NCBI GenBank assembly: GCA_964596865.1
Contig: CAZQVW010000036.1
Location: forward strand, 1-14,737
DNA length: 14,737 nt
From: UBA6382 sp964596865
GTDB taxonomy: Bacteria; Bacteroidota; Bacteroidia; Bacteroidales; Bacteroidaceae
Direction of reading: 5' to 3'
Positions 1-6,980 of this stretch are shown one piece after another. A program made the position numbers and the translations under genes. Under the pieces are notes generated by a model, which saw only the letters and a program-made list of their open reading frames with translations, was not told the DNA's origin and made no database searches. Positions within the stretch are counted from its first letter, which is position 1; every line of letters starts with the position of its first letter.

Positions 1-60
1 TGAATGTTTTGGAGTTCTCAAATGTGTCAACGATTTTCAGTATAAGACATTTTTCGGATT

Positions 61-120
61 AGCAGGGGGATAATTGATTTTAGGAGGGGAATAATTGATT
101 TTAGCAGGGGAAAAGATTTG
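61..120. repeat. 21-bp direct tandem repeat, about 2.8 copies
   Basis: Units begin at 61, 82 and 103. Each starts with an ag(c/g)agggg core and continues into ataattgatttt; the third copy is degenerate after its first nine bases. The first two copies match at about 19 of 21 positions. No function is visible. It lies about 120 bases beyond the terminator of the glp-associated genes, in non-coding DNA. Confidence 0.7.
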
Positions 121-129
121 ATTAAGTCG

Positions 130-148
130 GTAGAGGCGGGTTTTATAC
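130..148. repeat. Diverged copy of dispersed gcgggttttatac motif
   Basis: The 19 bases match 11575-11593 at 18 of 19 positions. The match ends where the other copy continues into its palindromic arm; here the following bases are gtgggtgcagg instead of cccgcccgcc. Two copies 11.4 kb apart in intergenic DNA suggest a dispersed family in this genome, with this copy decayed or partial. Confidence 0.6.
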
Positions 149-236
149 GTGGGTGCAGGAAAAGAGTTTGCGTGTTCAGAATGAGTGTATTAGCAGTGTG
201 GTGAGCGAAAGGGATATACGCTGGGGCGAACGGCAC

Positions 237-270
237 AAAAAAATCCCGCAGGGAGACCCTGCGGGAAAAA
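237..270 (-). terminator. Rho-independent terminator of the porin/propeller unit
   Basis: A perfect 9-bp GC-rich stem (245-253 with 257-265, cccgcaggg against ccctgcggg) closes a 3-base loop and is extended by a t-a pair. It is flanked by seven A at 237-243 and five A at 266-270. Read on the minus strand, the hairpin is followed by a T tract, as expected for an intrinsic terminator about 50 bases after the beta-propeller gene stop. On the plus strand there is no T run, so it is mainly directional. Confidence 0.92.
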
Positions 271-316
271 GTAATGATGAAAACAAGTGAATTGTTAAGG
301 GAATATTGCGAGGAGG

Positions 317-1303
317 TTATTTAATCTTCTCGTATACATAAACCTCGTGAATCTCCTTGGTGTAGCCCTCTTCGGTGAACGGGCCCTGAGACATACCGAG
401 GATAATCTGGGTGCCGCGATTGTTGAGCACGAGCAGGTCATCGGTGAGAGGATCCACAGTAAGACCCTCAATCTCGCCGCAACGACGGAAATCAGTCATC
501 TCGCGGAAGAGAGTGAGCGGACGGGCAAAGGCGCCGGCGGCAATCTTGCCGGTACGGGTAACGGTCTTGCCGTTCTTGTCCAGTTTCACAGACCACGGAG
601 TATCCTTAACGGGCTCTTTGCCGTCCTTCAGTCCGTAGTAAGGAGCGCCGGAGATGTCGGCTATGTAGATGCAGTCGGCAATCTGATATGTGCTCTCACC
701 GTCATCGGCCGAGAACAGCATCTTGCCATCAGCAATGTAGATACCCTGGCACCAATAAGGCTCGGGGCGGCACTGCATCTTGGTGTAATATTTCTTGGTG
801 GCGAGACTGTAAGCGTAGACATAGCGGGAATCTACCCAGTCGGAGAGCCAAACAAGGCCGCTCTCGCGATCTACGGCTACACCGCTGACCTCCACCTGTC
901 CGGAGTTGGCCTCCCAGGGGATGTCCTCGATCCACTGCAGTGTGTTGGCGTCATAAACGGAAACACTGATGTTATAGCCGCGGCCATACTCAAATTTCTC
1001 GTTACCGGTGTAGATCTTGCCATCATAAACATCGATGTCGCCAAAGTGGTTGGCTAATTCGGGATGTGGGAACAAGCCATCGGTGTCTGTCTTCACACGC
1101 TTTTTGATAAGATTCCAATTGTGGTCGAATTTATACAAGCCACGTGTGTCGCTGACATAGAAGTTGCCCTGCTCATCGGCGGCGATGCCCTGACGTCCAG
1201 GAACCTCGATAACTTTTTTGAGACGATACTCAGTGCCAAGATGCTGAGCGTAAGCAGCTGTAGATACTATTGCTACAGCCAGCATAACCAAAAGCTTCTT
1301 CAT
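317..1303 (-). CDS. Secreted beta-propeller protein (NHL/SMP-30-like), unknown function
   Basis: This 328-residue protein starts with a clean signal peptide (MKKLLVMLAVAIVSTAAYA, cleavage near residue 19/20), so it is exported to the periplasm or beyond. The body has recurring blade-like segments: GIAADEQGNFYVSD at 39-52, GDIDVYDGKIYTG at 88-100, VSGVAVDRESGLVWLSDW at 139-156, a similar one at 186-201 and GLTVDPLTDDLLVLNN at 280-295. This is the pattern of NHL, SMP-30/gluconolactonase and phytase-like propellers. I do not recognise a specific family and see no assured catalytic set; acidic residues in the blade loops could bind metal. It has no lipobox cysteine. It is the last gene before the 237-270 terminator, 184 bases after the porin gene, which suggests a link to periplasmic handling of what the porin admits. 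A phosphoesterase role is conjecture from context; a binding or lactonase role fits equally well. Confidence 0.75.
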   Translation of the reverse strand: MKKLLVMLAVAIVSTAAYAQHLGTEYRLKKVIEVPGRQGIAADEQGNFYVSDTRGLYKFDHNWNLIKKRVKTDTDGLFPHPELANHFGDIDVYDGKIYTGNEKFEYGRGYNISVSVYDANTLQWIEDIPWEANSGQVEVSGVAVDRESGLVWLSDWVDSRYVYAYSLATKKYYTKMQCRPEPYWCQGIYIADGKMLFSADDGESTYQIADCIYIADISGAPYYGLKDGKEPVKDTPWSVKLDKNGKTVTRTGKIAAGAFARPLTLFREMTDFRRCGEIEGLTVDPLTDDLLVLNNRGTQIILGMSQGPFTEEGYTKEIHEVYVYEKIK

Positions 1304-1379
1304 AATTAGATGATTTATAAGTTGGTGAATAAAAACTGTGCGTAAAACAAAACTTTGTGTTTATTTCTCTTATTTGAAA

Positions 1380-1419
1380 CTTGCGAGCCCGCCCCAACTC
1401 AAAAGAACGGGCTCGCGAG
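1380..1419 (-). terminator. Hairpin between porin and propeller genes (weak or partial terminator)
   Basis: A 9-bp perfect stem (1383-1391 gcgagcccg with 1408-1416 cgggctcgc) is extended by one g-t wobble and two further pairs, with a 16-base loop. It lies about 70 bases after the porin stop. On the minus strand the downstream bases are not a T run, so it may be a leaky terminator, a 3' stabilising hairpin that lowers downstream expression, or both. Confidence 0.55.
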
Positions 1420-1487
1420 GTTTCGGATTTTAATGATAATTGTTTCTTAAATCAAAGAATCTTTGTGTTTACGAAACAAATAGCGTT

Positions 1488-2633
1488 TTAGAACTTAAAC
1501 TGACCCATGATTTGAACCTGATCGGAGTGGTTACGACCGGAGTTCTTGTCACCATAGAGGAAGTGGCCCCAGTTTACTTGGAGACGAGTGTTCTTGGTGA
1601 GCTGATAGTTGCAACCCAGCATGAGGCGGTTGTAGCTATTGGTGCTGTAGGAGGTCGTAATCTTGTTCTGATACCAATCCCAGCGGAGCAGCGGGAGGAA
1701 CTTGCCGGCATGGTAAGCCACGATGCCGTAAGCGCCTTGCTCCTTCACGTTATAGCCGTTCATTGTGCCATACTCACCGCGGATATCTAAGCCCGTAGGA
1801 TCGTTATACCAAGCACCGGCTACAAAGCGGTTGAGCTCGTGGTTGCCAGTGGCGGCGGGATTGTTGAGGCTGCCGGTCATCGAGCCGAAGCTGTAGGTAG
1901 CTTTTACATTAATATACTTCAGGAAGTTTGTCTGTGCGGCAAACGGGCGAACGGTGGCGCTTACATAAACGTCCTTGGAGGTGTTGTTGTCGTCCTTGCA
2001 GGGGATAGAACCATTGGTCAAGGCCACATCATAGTGGAGGTAGGGGCCATTCTCTGCTTGGAAGGCGTCGCCGATGAACATGATGCCGAGGTCGCGGCCG
2101 TAGTCTACGAAATTATACGAATACGGGTTGCGGCAAGCCATGCGGTAACAGATGTTGGAGAAATCCACGGTCTCCAAAGTGGCGGGTGAGATGTCGTAAT
2201 TCTCATAGCCCAGCGGGGTGTAGAATTGTCCGGCGCGAATCTTGAATTCGGGCGCGATCTTCCATGTTACAAAGGCATCCATTACCTGCAGGTTCTTCTG
2301 ACCGTTGCCGTTAGTGGAGCCGGAAATGCCGTTAAAGGCCTCAATCTGCAAGCGGAAGTCGATGTTCTCGCCGGCGGAGCCGTCCATAATCAAGCGGAGA
2401 CGCTTGGCCTGGAAGGTGGAGACGGCCTTGTCTGAACTGGTGGCGTGGTTGGTGTAATTCCAGCCGGTCTGGAGGTAACCAGAGATCTTGGGCAGACCAA
2501 CGCCCGGGGCAGCCTGTGAAGCGGCCGTGGCAATCTCGGTGTTGTTAGCCTCAACGATTTCCTCGTTCTCGTTGGCAGCAAATACTGGGCTCATGGCCAG
2601 GGCTACCAGTGGAAGTACAAATAAACGTTTCAT
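1488..2633 (-). CDS. Outer-membrane porin, phosphate-selective O/P type
   Basis: This is a 381-residue protein with signal peptide MKRLFVLPLVALAMSPVFA and a mature part rich in alternating amphipathic strands and aromatic residues. It ends in QFKF, the terminal Phe expected of an outer-membrane beta-barrel. Segments such as FQAKRLRLIMDG, FRLQIEAF, MDAFVTWKIAPEFKIRAGQFYTPLG and a late NTRLQVNWGHFLYGD match the layout of the Porin_O_P (OprP/OprO) family, which forms channels for phosphate or other anions; many Bacteroidetes members have unproven substrates. A short acidic, Ala/Thr-rich stretch (about 21-45) precedes the barrel. A good promoter lies about 155 bases upstream, so the gene can be expressed apart from the glp operon. 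Next to two organophosphate antiporters, entry of phosphoesters or exit of phosphate is the natural guess. Family confidence is high; substrate confidence is low. Confidence 0.88.
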   Translation of the reverse strand: MKRLFVLPLVALAMSPVFAANENEEIVEANNTEIATAASQAAPGVGLPKISGYLQTGWNYTNHATSSDKAVSTFQAKRLRLIMDGSAGENIDFRLQIEAFNGISGSTNGNGQKNLQVMDAFVTWKIAPEFKIRAGQFYTPLGYENYDISPATLETVDFSNICYRMACRNPYSYNFVDYGRDLGIMFIGDAFQAENGPYLHYDVALTNGSIPCKDDNNTSKDVYVSATVRPFAAQTNFLKYINVKATYSFGSMTGSLNNPAATGNHELNRFVAGAWYNDPTGLDIRGEYGTMNGYNVKEQGAYGIVAYHAGKFLPLLRWDWYQNKITTSYSTNSYNRLMLGCNYQLTKNTRLQVNWGHFLYGDKNSGRNHSDQVQIMGQFKF

Positions 2634-2863
2634 GTTGCAATAACTTTTAGGTGAATGAATTAGTTAATTAACACAATTTATTTGAGTTGTTTTACGTGTT
2701 TTTGCTCGGAAAGGTTAGGAATGTTTATCTTTTCGTGAGTATTTCTATTGATTTTGTTTAGTCAAGGATGATGCTTTGCATATTCTTTGACACGACAAAA
2801 GTAAACCTTTTTTTATATACTCCAAGAATTTGGGAGCTTTTTTCTGCTTTTTGTAACGAAATC
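2634..2863. other. Porin leader region
   Basis: This 230-base gap between the phosphatase and porin genes is AT-rich and non-coding. It carries the porin promoter (2796-2825) close to the phosphatase stop. The predicted 5' untranslated leader, from about 2789 to 2634, is roughly 155 nt. I see no canonical riboswitch and no strong hairpin in the leader, only an AT-rich ttagttaattaa patch near the start codon. Confidence 0.5.
2796..2825 (-). promoter_or_regulatory. Bacteroidetes-type promoter of the porin gene
   Basis: On the minus strand, TACTTTTG (2796-2803) is an exact TAnnTTTG -7 box of the Bacteroidetes housekeeping sigma factor. It is preceded at 19 bases by TTG within CTTG (2823-2825) as the -33 element. 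Transcription should begin near 2789. Confidence 0.7.
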
Positions 2864-3742
2864 TTAATCATTGGGCGCCAAATTTCGCGATTTTAGCAAG
2901 AGTCGGCCAAATTCTGCGATGTTTAGGGCGGTGATGTCGGGCTGTGGAGTGGAATCGAGCGCCGTCTGAAGGGTGGTCTCGCCCGACAGCACGAGCACTC
3001 CCAATCCGCCTGCGTTCTGAGCCGTGCGCACATCGGTGTAAATCCTGTCGCCACACATAGCTATCTCATCGGGCTGAAGGTGGAATTTCTCACGTATGCC
3101 ATCCAGCATGCCCGGGTTGGGCTTGCCGATGACGATGTCGGCCTTGCGCCCGCAGGCAGCCTCAATACATTTCTGTATGCTGCCACAATCCACCAGTATC
3201 ACCTCCTGGTCTGTGGGGCAGACCCAATCGGGATTGGTGGCGATGTAGGGCACTCCCTGCGATGCCCACCATGTGGCTCGGCACAGGCGCGAATACGTCA
3301 GTGTCATGTCAAATGCCACCACCAGCACGTCCGGGCGCTCCTTGGGGTCGTCCGGCACAGACACGTAGCCTGCATCCTCAAACTCCTTTATCATACTGGG
3401 CGTGCCCAACAGGAATAGGCGCTTGGCCTCGGGGTAATGGGTCTGTATGTACTCGATGGTGGAGATGGCCGAGGTGTACATTTCATCGGGCGTGGCTTTG
3501 ATGCCCAGTTTCTCCAACTTCTTCAGATAGTCGGCCTGACTTTTGGTGGGGTTGTTGGTGAGAAACGAGTAGCCAATGCCGTTGTCGGTGAGCGATTTCA
3601 GAAACGGTTTGGTATAGGGGAACAGCGTACTGCCCATATAGATGGTGCCGTCCATATCCAAAGCCACGTGCTTGATCTTAGCGCAGGCTTTCATCAACTG
3701 CTCTTCGCTCAACGGCGACATATAATCCTTAAATTCTGCCAT
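2864..3742 (-). CDS. HAD-IIA family phosphatase (NagD/phosphoglycolate phosphatase-like)
   Basis: This is a cytoplasmic HAD hydrolase of 292 residues with all four motifs in place. Motif I is DMDGT with nucleophile Asp29 and general acid Asp31; motif II has Thr62 in FLTNN; the motif III lysine is Lys207 in IGKPNPGM; motif IV is GDRIYTD (Asp232, Asp237). The FLTNN and GKPNP signatures and the large cap between motifs II and III place it in subclass IIA, with NagD, AraL and mammalian PGP (phosphoglycolate/glycerol-3-phosphate phosphatase). The cap holds several Cys (174-198), which is not unusual. It follows the second antiporter by 156 bases on the same strand, so it may relieve build-up of imported phosphoesters. 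Its true substrate (G3P, phosphoglycolate, sugar phosphate or pyridoxal phosphate) cannot be read from the sequence. Confidence 0.9.
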   Translation of the reverse strand: MAEFKDYMSPLSEEQLMKACAKIKHVALDMDGTIYMGSTLFPYTKPFLKSLTDNGIGYSFLTNNPTKSQADYLKKLEKLGIKATPDEMYTSAISTIEYIQTHYPEAKRLFLLGTPSMIKEFEDAGYVSVPDDPKERPDVLVVAFDMTLTYSRLCRATWWASQGVPYIATNPDWVCPTDQEVILVDCGSIQKCIEAACGRKADIVIGKPNPGMLDGIREKFHLQPDEIAMCGDRIYTDVRTAQNAGGLGVLVLSGETTLQTALDSTPQPDITALNIAEFGRLLLKSRNLAPND

Positions 3743-3898
3743 ATTCTTTTACGTATGTAGGGAATAGGTTGAGTATTTTTGTTTATCTACGGAAACGGAC
3801 TTTTATCTTTTCCTTCCTCGTAGGGGACAAATCTTGTTATTCCATTCCGCGGAGGGGAGGAAGCCTAAGTATTTGGCCTTTAGTGAGGGGAATTAGAG
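3743..3898. other. Intergenic gap between antiporter and phosphatase genes
   Basis: A 156-base non-coding gap. The only minus-strand promoter-like string is AAGATTTG (plus caaatctt at 3828-3835), one mismatch from TAnnTTTG and without a good -33 partner. A weak 7-bp inverted repeat (cttcctc 3813-3819 with gaggaag 3857-3863) brackets it. Whether the phosphatase is co-transcribed with the transporters is therefore open. Confidence 0.4.
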
Positions 3899-5398
3899 TT
3901 AATCCTCATCGTATTGGATTTTGGAGGCGCGCTCATAGCCATCGCGCGGAGCTTTCCACATCGAAATCAAGACAAACATGCCCACAATGGCGATGATGGT
4001 GATTACCTCAAATACGCGTGTCCAACCATAAGCGTCGGCCACCGTGCCCACCAGGATACCACTGATGGCCGAACCGAGGTAGCCCAGAATACCGGCAATA
4101 CCATTGGCGCGGGCTGAGGCCTCTTTGGTGGCTTGGTTGCCCAACTCAATGCCTATCAACGCTTGCGGGCCGTAGATACAGAATCCTGCGCCCACAAGAA
4201 CGGCGGCGGTGAGGCCGAGGCTTGCCGTTTCGGGCAGGAAACGGAAGATTGTCATAAAGATGGCGGCGCCTGCCATGCAGCAAACACACATGCGGTGGCC
4301 CTTGCCGTGGAAGATGTGGTCGGTGGCCCAACCAGCGAACAGAGTGCCCACTATACCGGCAATCTCAAATCCGGCAGTAGTCCATGTGGCGCTCTTGATG
4401 TCGAGGCCGCGAGCTTCGGTCAGGAATTTTGGGCCCCAGTCTAAGATACCCATCCTCACCACGTACACAAAGATGTTGGCCACGCAGAATGTCCACACCC
4501 AGCGGTTTGTCCATACCATTACCTTCTCAAATTTCTTTCTGGCCTTGGGGCTACGGGTGTCTTCCAGCTTGCCCAGACCGGTGTCGGGGAGGTCGGGGAG
4601 GTTTACGTCCTTAGGTTCGTCCCTAAGGCCGAAGAAGATGAACACCGATGTGATGGCGGCGCAGATGGCCGGTATCCAGAAACACCATTTCCACGCCCCG
4701 ATGTGGGCGGCGTAGGAGGCGGCTTGCTGCACGGCGGCGGCAGGGGCTACGCCGTTGTCGGTGAGATTTTTCACGATGTTGTTCACAACGCCTTGGTCGG
4801 AACTAAGATCCATACCAAAGCTGCCCATGATGGCTCCGCAGGCCACCACTGCCAATGCTGCGCCCACAGAGTGGGAGCAATTCCACACGCTCATCTTTGT
4901 GGCCAATTCTGAGGGGTGAATCCAGTGGGGCAGGATGCGGGCGCACGGGGGATAACCAAATCCTTGGAAATACTGATTAAGGATGATGGTGATGCCCATC
5001 AATAGAATGAAGATATTGATGAAATCCGGGCCTTGGTTGGAGCCGGTGAATAGAGCGCTAAGGTTGGCGCCCGCTCCAAACAGAAAGTTGGAGAACGCGC
5101 ACAGCAATAATCCCATTGCCATCACGATGCGCCCCTTGATGCGGTCTACTAAATAGCCTTGGATAAAACGCGACAGGCCGTATACAATCGAGCCTATGGC
5201 GATAATGATGCCGAAACTGGTATTGGAAATGCCATATTCGGCCGTCAATCCCGGCATGGCCACCGACATGTTCTTCCTCACGAAATAGAACATTGCGTAG
5301 CCAATCATGGTAACGAGGATTATTCTCCATTGCCAGCGCAAAAACGATTTTCGTTTGTCGCCCAGCGGGGCGTAAACATCTTTCTTTTCTGTAGCCAT
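3899..5398 (-). CDS. Second organophosphate:phosphate antiporter (OPA family MFS)
   Basis: A 12-helix major facilitator transporter of 499 residues in the organophosphate:phosphate antiporter group (GlpT, UhpT, PgtP, UhpC). The two arginines that bind phosphate in GlpT appear to be kept: Arg41 in FVRKNMSVAMPG, and Arg315 in VYVVRMGILDWGP. The helix-5 signature is NCSHSVG (GlpT: NCAHNVGG), preceded by GFGYPPCARILPHW (GlpT: GMGWPPCGR). It is longer than its neighbour GlpT mainly because of a loop of about 35 extra residues between helices 5 and 6 (about 195-232, Ala/Val/Asn-rich) and a longer loop near 112-126. The gene lies 93 bases after glpT and 156 bases before the phosphatase. The divergence argues for a different substrate, such as a phosphoglycerate, a hexose phosphate or a glycerophosphodiester, or for a sensor role like UhpC; I cannot decide. 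The family call is firm. Confidence 0.88.
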   Translation of the reverse strand: MATEKKDVYAPLGDKRKSFLRWQWRIILVTMIGYAMFYFVRKNMSVAMPGLTAEYGISNTSFGIIIAIGSIVYGLSRFIQGYLVDRIKGRIVMAMGLLLCAFSNFLFGAGANLSALFTGSNQGPDFINIFILLMGITIILNQYFQGFGYPPCARILPHWIHPSELATKMSVWNCSHSVGAALAVVACGAIMGSFGMDLSSDQGVVNNIVKNLTDNGVAPAAAVQQAASYAAHIGAWKWCFWIPAICAAITSVFIFFGLRDEPKDVNLPDLPDTGLGKLEDTRSPKARKKFEKVMVWTNRWVWTFCVANIFVYVVRMGILDWGPKFLTEARGLDIKSATWTTAGFEIAGIVGTLFAGWATDHIFHGKGHRMCVCCMAGAAIFMTIFRFLPETASLGLTAAVLVGAGFCIYGPQALIGIELGNQATKEASARANGIAGILGYLGSAISGILVGTVADAYGWTRVFEVITIIAIVGMFVLISMWKAPRDGYERASKIQYDED

Positions 5399-5463
5399 AA
5401 TAAGAATGTATTATAGGTTTATAAATTGTTCTGCAAAATTGGTGGTAACGGCTTTTATTAGTT

Positions 5464-5491
5464 GTTTGAAGTCTGCAGTTTGAAGTCTGCG
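5464..5491. repeat. 14-bp tandem duplication next to glpT stop codon
   Basis: Two copies of gtttgaagtctgc(a/g), 5464-5477 and 5478-5491, match at 13 of 14 positions. The second copy ends at the base next to the glpT stop codon (tca at 5492-5494). It lies in the 93-base gap before the second antiporter and has no obvious secondary structure. Confidence 0.75.
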
Positions 5492-6886
5492 TCAATTTTT
5501 GCCTTTCTTTTGTTGTACAAGATATTGCTCGGCCTTGTAGGTGAGCGACATAAACAGGATTGCAATCCCGCAAGCTGCGAGAAGCATGATAAATACCCAG
5601 TCAAGTCCCGCGTGTTCCATCACAAAGCCCACAGCAATGTTGGCCAGAATTGCAGTGCCGAGCACGTAGCCCATAAATCCGGTGAGCCCTGCGGCTGTGC
5701 CCGCGGCATTTTTAGGAGCGAGGTCGAGGGCTTGTACGCCAATCAGCATCACCGGCCCGTAGATAAAGAAGCCGATAGCGATTAGGCAGACGATAATGAC
5801 GCTTAGGTTGTGGATATTTTGCCAATAGATGATGATAGCCACGCCTACCAAGGCCATAAATAGGATTGTGGGCAGGGCTCGGCGACCCTTAAAGACGTGG
5901 TCGCTCAGCCATCCGCATATAATTGTGCCAGGAATGGCGGCGGCTTCGTAAGCGAAGTAGGCCCAACCGGTGGATTTGATGTCGATGCCCTGGTCGGTGA
6001 GAATTTTTGGCGCCCAATCCAGACAGCCGTAGCGCACCATGTAAACAAACGCGTTGGCAAAGGCAATATACCAAAGCAGCTTGTTGGAGAGCACCGTGCG
6101 GAAGATTTCTTTCACGGATATGGCCTTCTCGTCTTTCTCGCTATAGTTTTGTGCCGCATTGCCGCTCCACTTTTCAATAGAAGGTAAGCCGCACGATTGC
6201 GGAGTGTCGCGGATAAGGCAATAGGCGATGATGGCAATCAGTATGGCTACGCAGGCGGGAAACAGATATGTGCCGATTAGAAAATAGCGACTGGTGTCTT
6301 GCCCATAGAACCACGAGCCAAACCATGTGGCGCCGTAGGCAGCCATAGGGCCCACCAATGCGCCGCCCACATTGTGGGCGCAATTCCAAAAACTCATCCA
6401 CGTGCCCCTCTCCTTGATGGAAAACCAGTGGGTCATCACCCTGCCGCACGGTGGCCAGCCCATGCCGTTAAACCATCCCACCAAGAAATTAAGCGCGGCC
6501 ATCATCACAATGGCGGCGGTCTTGTGCTCTGTGCCCAGCCATTCCACCGGCACAATCATGAAAGCCATTGATATGGCGGCCAATACCAATCCTAATGGCA
6601 GAAAGCGCCGTGCATTTGAGCGGTCGCTGATAGAGGCCATAAGGAATTTCGAGAACCCGTAGGCTATGGCGTTCATAGATAGCACTATAGCCAATTCATC
6701 GGTGCCAAAGCCCAAGGCTTCCAATCCGGGCAGCGCCATAGAGAAATTTTTTCTCACGATATAGAATCCGGCATAGCCAATAAAGATGCCGATAAACACC
6801 TGCCAGCGCAGGCGGCGGTATTTGGCATCGGCCGCGGGTCCGGTTTGTTCGGGCTTAAAAGCGGGGGGCGCTAAGAATCTGCTCAT
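5492..6886 (-). CDS. glpT: Glycerol-3-phosphate:phosphate antiporter GlpT
   Basis: This 464-residue inner-membrane transporter follows E. coli GlpT almost motif by motif. Arg45 in FYIVRKNFSMALPG is the conserved substrate-binding arginine and has the same number as in E. coli. YGFSKFLMASISDRSNARRFLP matches the helix 2-3 loop signature. GMGWPPCGR and WNCAHNVGG (His171) are kept, RDTPQSCGLP marks the central linker, and Arg285 in VYMVRYGCLDWAP is the second phosphate-binding arginine. GPVMLIGVQALDLAPKNAAGTAAG is the C-half signature. It exchanges external sn-glycerol 3-phosphate for internal phosphate. The gene is 94 bases after glpC and 93 before a second family member, on the same strand, and probably belongs to the glp operon; no promoter is clear in the gap. 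The N-terminus is slightly longer than usual (FLAPPAFKPEQTGPAADAK). Confidence 0.96.
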   Translation of the reverse strand: MSRFLAPPAFKPEQTGPAADAKYRRLRWQVFIGIFIGYAGFYIVRKNFSMALPGLEALGFGTDELAIVLSMNAIAYGFSKFLMASISDRSNARRFLPLGLVLAAISMAFMIVPVEWLGTEHKTAAIVMMAALNFLVGWFNGMGWPPCGRVMTHWFSIKERGTWMSFWNCAHNVGGALVGPMAAYGATWFGSWFYGQDTSRYFLIGTYLFPACVAILIAIIAYCLIRDTPQSCGLPSIEKWSGNAAQNYSEKDEKAISVKEIFRTVLSNKLLWYIAFANAFVYMVRYGCLDWAPKILTDQGIDIKSTGWAYFAYEAAAIPGTIICGWLSDHVFKGRRALPTILFMALVGVAIIIYWQNIHNLSVIIVCLIAIGFFIYGPVMLIGVQALDLAPKNAAGTAAGLTGFMGYVLGTAILANIAVGFVMEHAGLDWVFIMLLAACGIAILFMSLTYKAEQYLVQQKKGKN

Positions 6887-6980
6887 AGTATTATGATGTT
6901 ATGTGTGTTTAGATTGTAGTTTGATAATATTTGGGAGCGTAAAAGCCTTGCGGCGATGGGAGTGCGTGGCTTGGGTTATA

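Larger units (their letters stand above)
1..316. other. Intergenic left edge with repeats and terminator
   Basis: No convincing gene lies here. The stretch holds a 21-bp tandem repeat (61-120), one diverged copy of the gcgggttttatac repeat motif (130-148) and a strong hairpin terminator (237-270). A 69-codon minus-strand frame crosses it, but its protein only reflects the tandem repeat (a repeated KSIIPLL) and has no signal or domain, so I do not call it. Confidence 0.6.

Noticed and set aside
27..236. Minus-strand frame of 69 codons at the left edge
   Set aside because: Its sequence is made by the 21-bp tandem repeat, it has no signal or homology I can see, and it lies beyond a strong terminator.
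347..1057. Plus-strand frame of 236 codons opposite the beta-propeller gene
   Set aside because: The minus-strand gene has a signal peptide, blade repeats and a matching terminator. The antisense product shows no recognisable domain.
3813..3863. Terminator between the second antiporter and phosphatase genes
   Set aside because: The stem is only 7 bp with a loop of more than 35 bases and no T tract, too weak to call.
5058..5573. Minus-strand frame of 171 codons across the glpT/antiporter junction
   Set aside because: It overlaps the ends of two clear transporter genes in another frame, and its peptide has no membrane or domain pattern.
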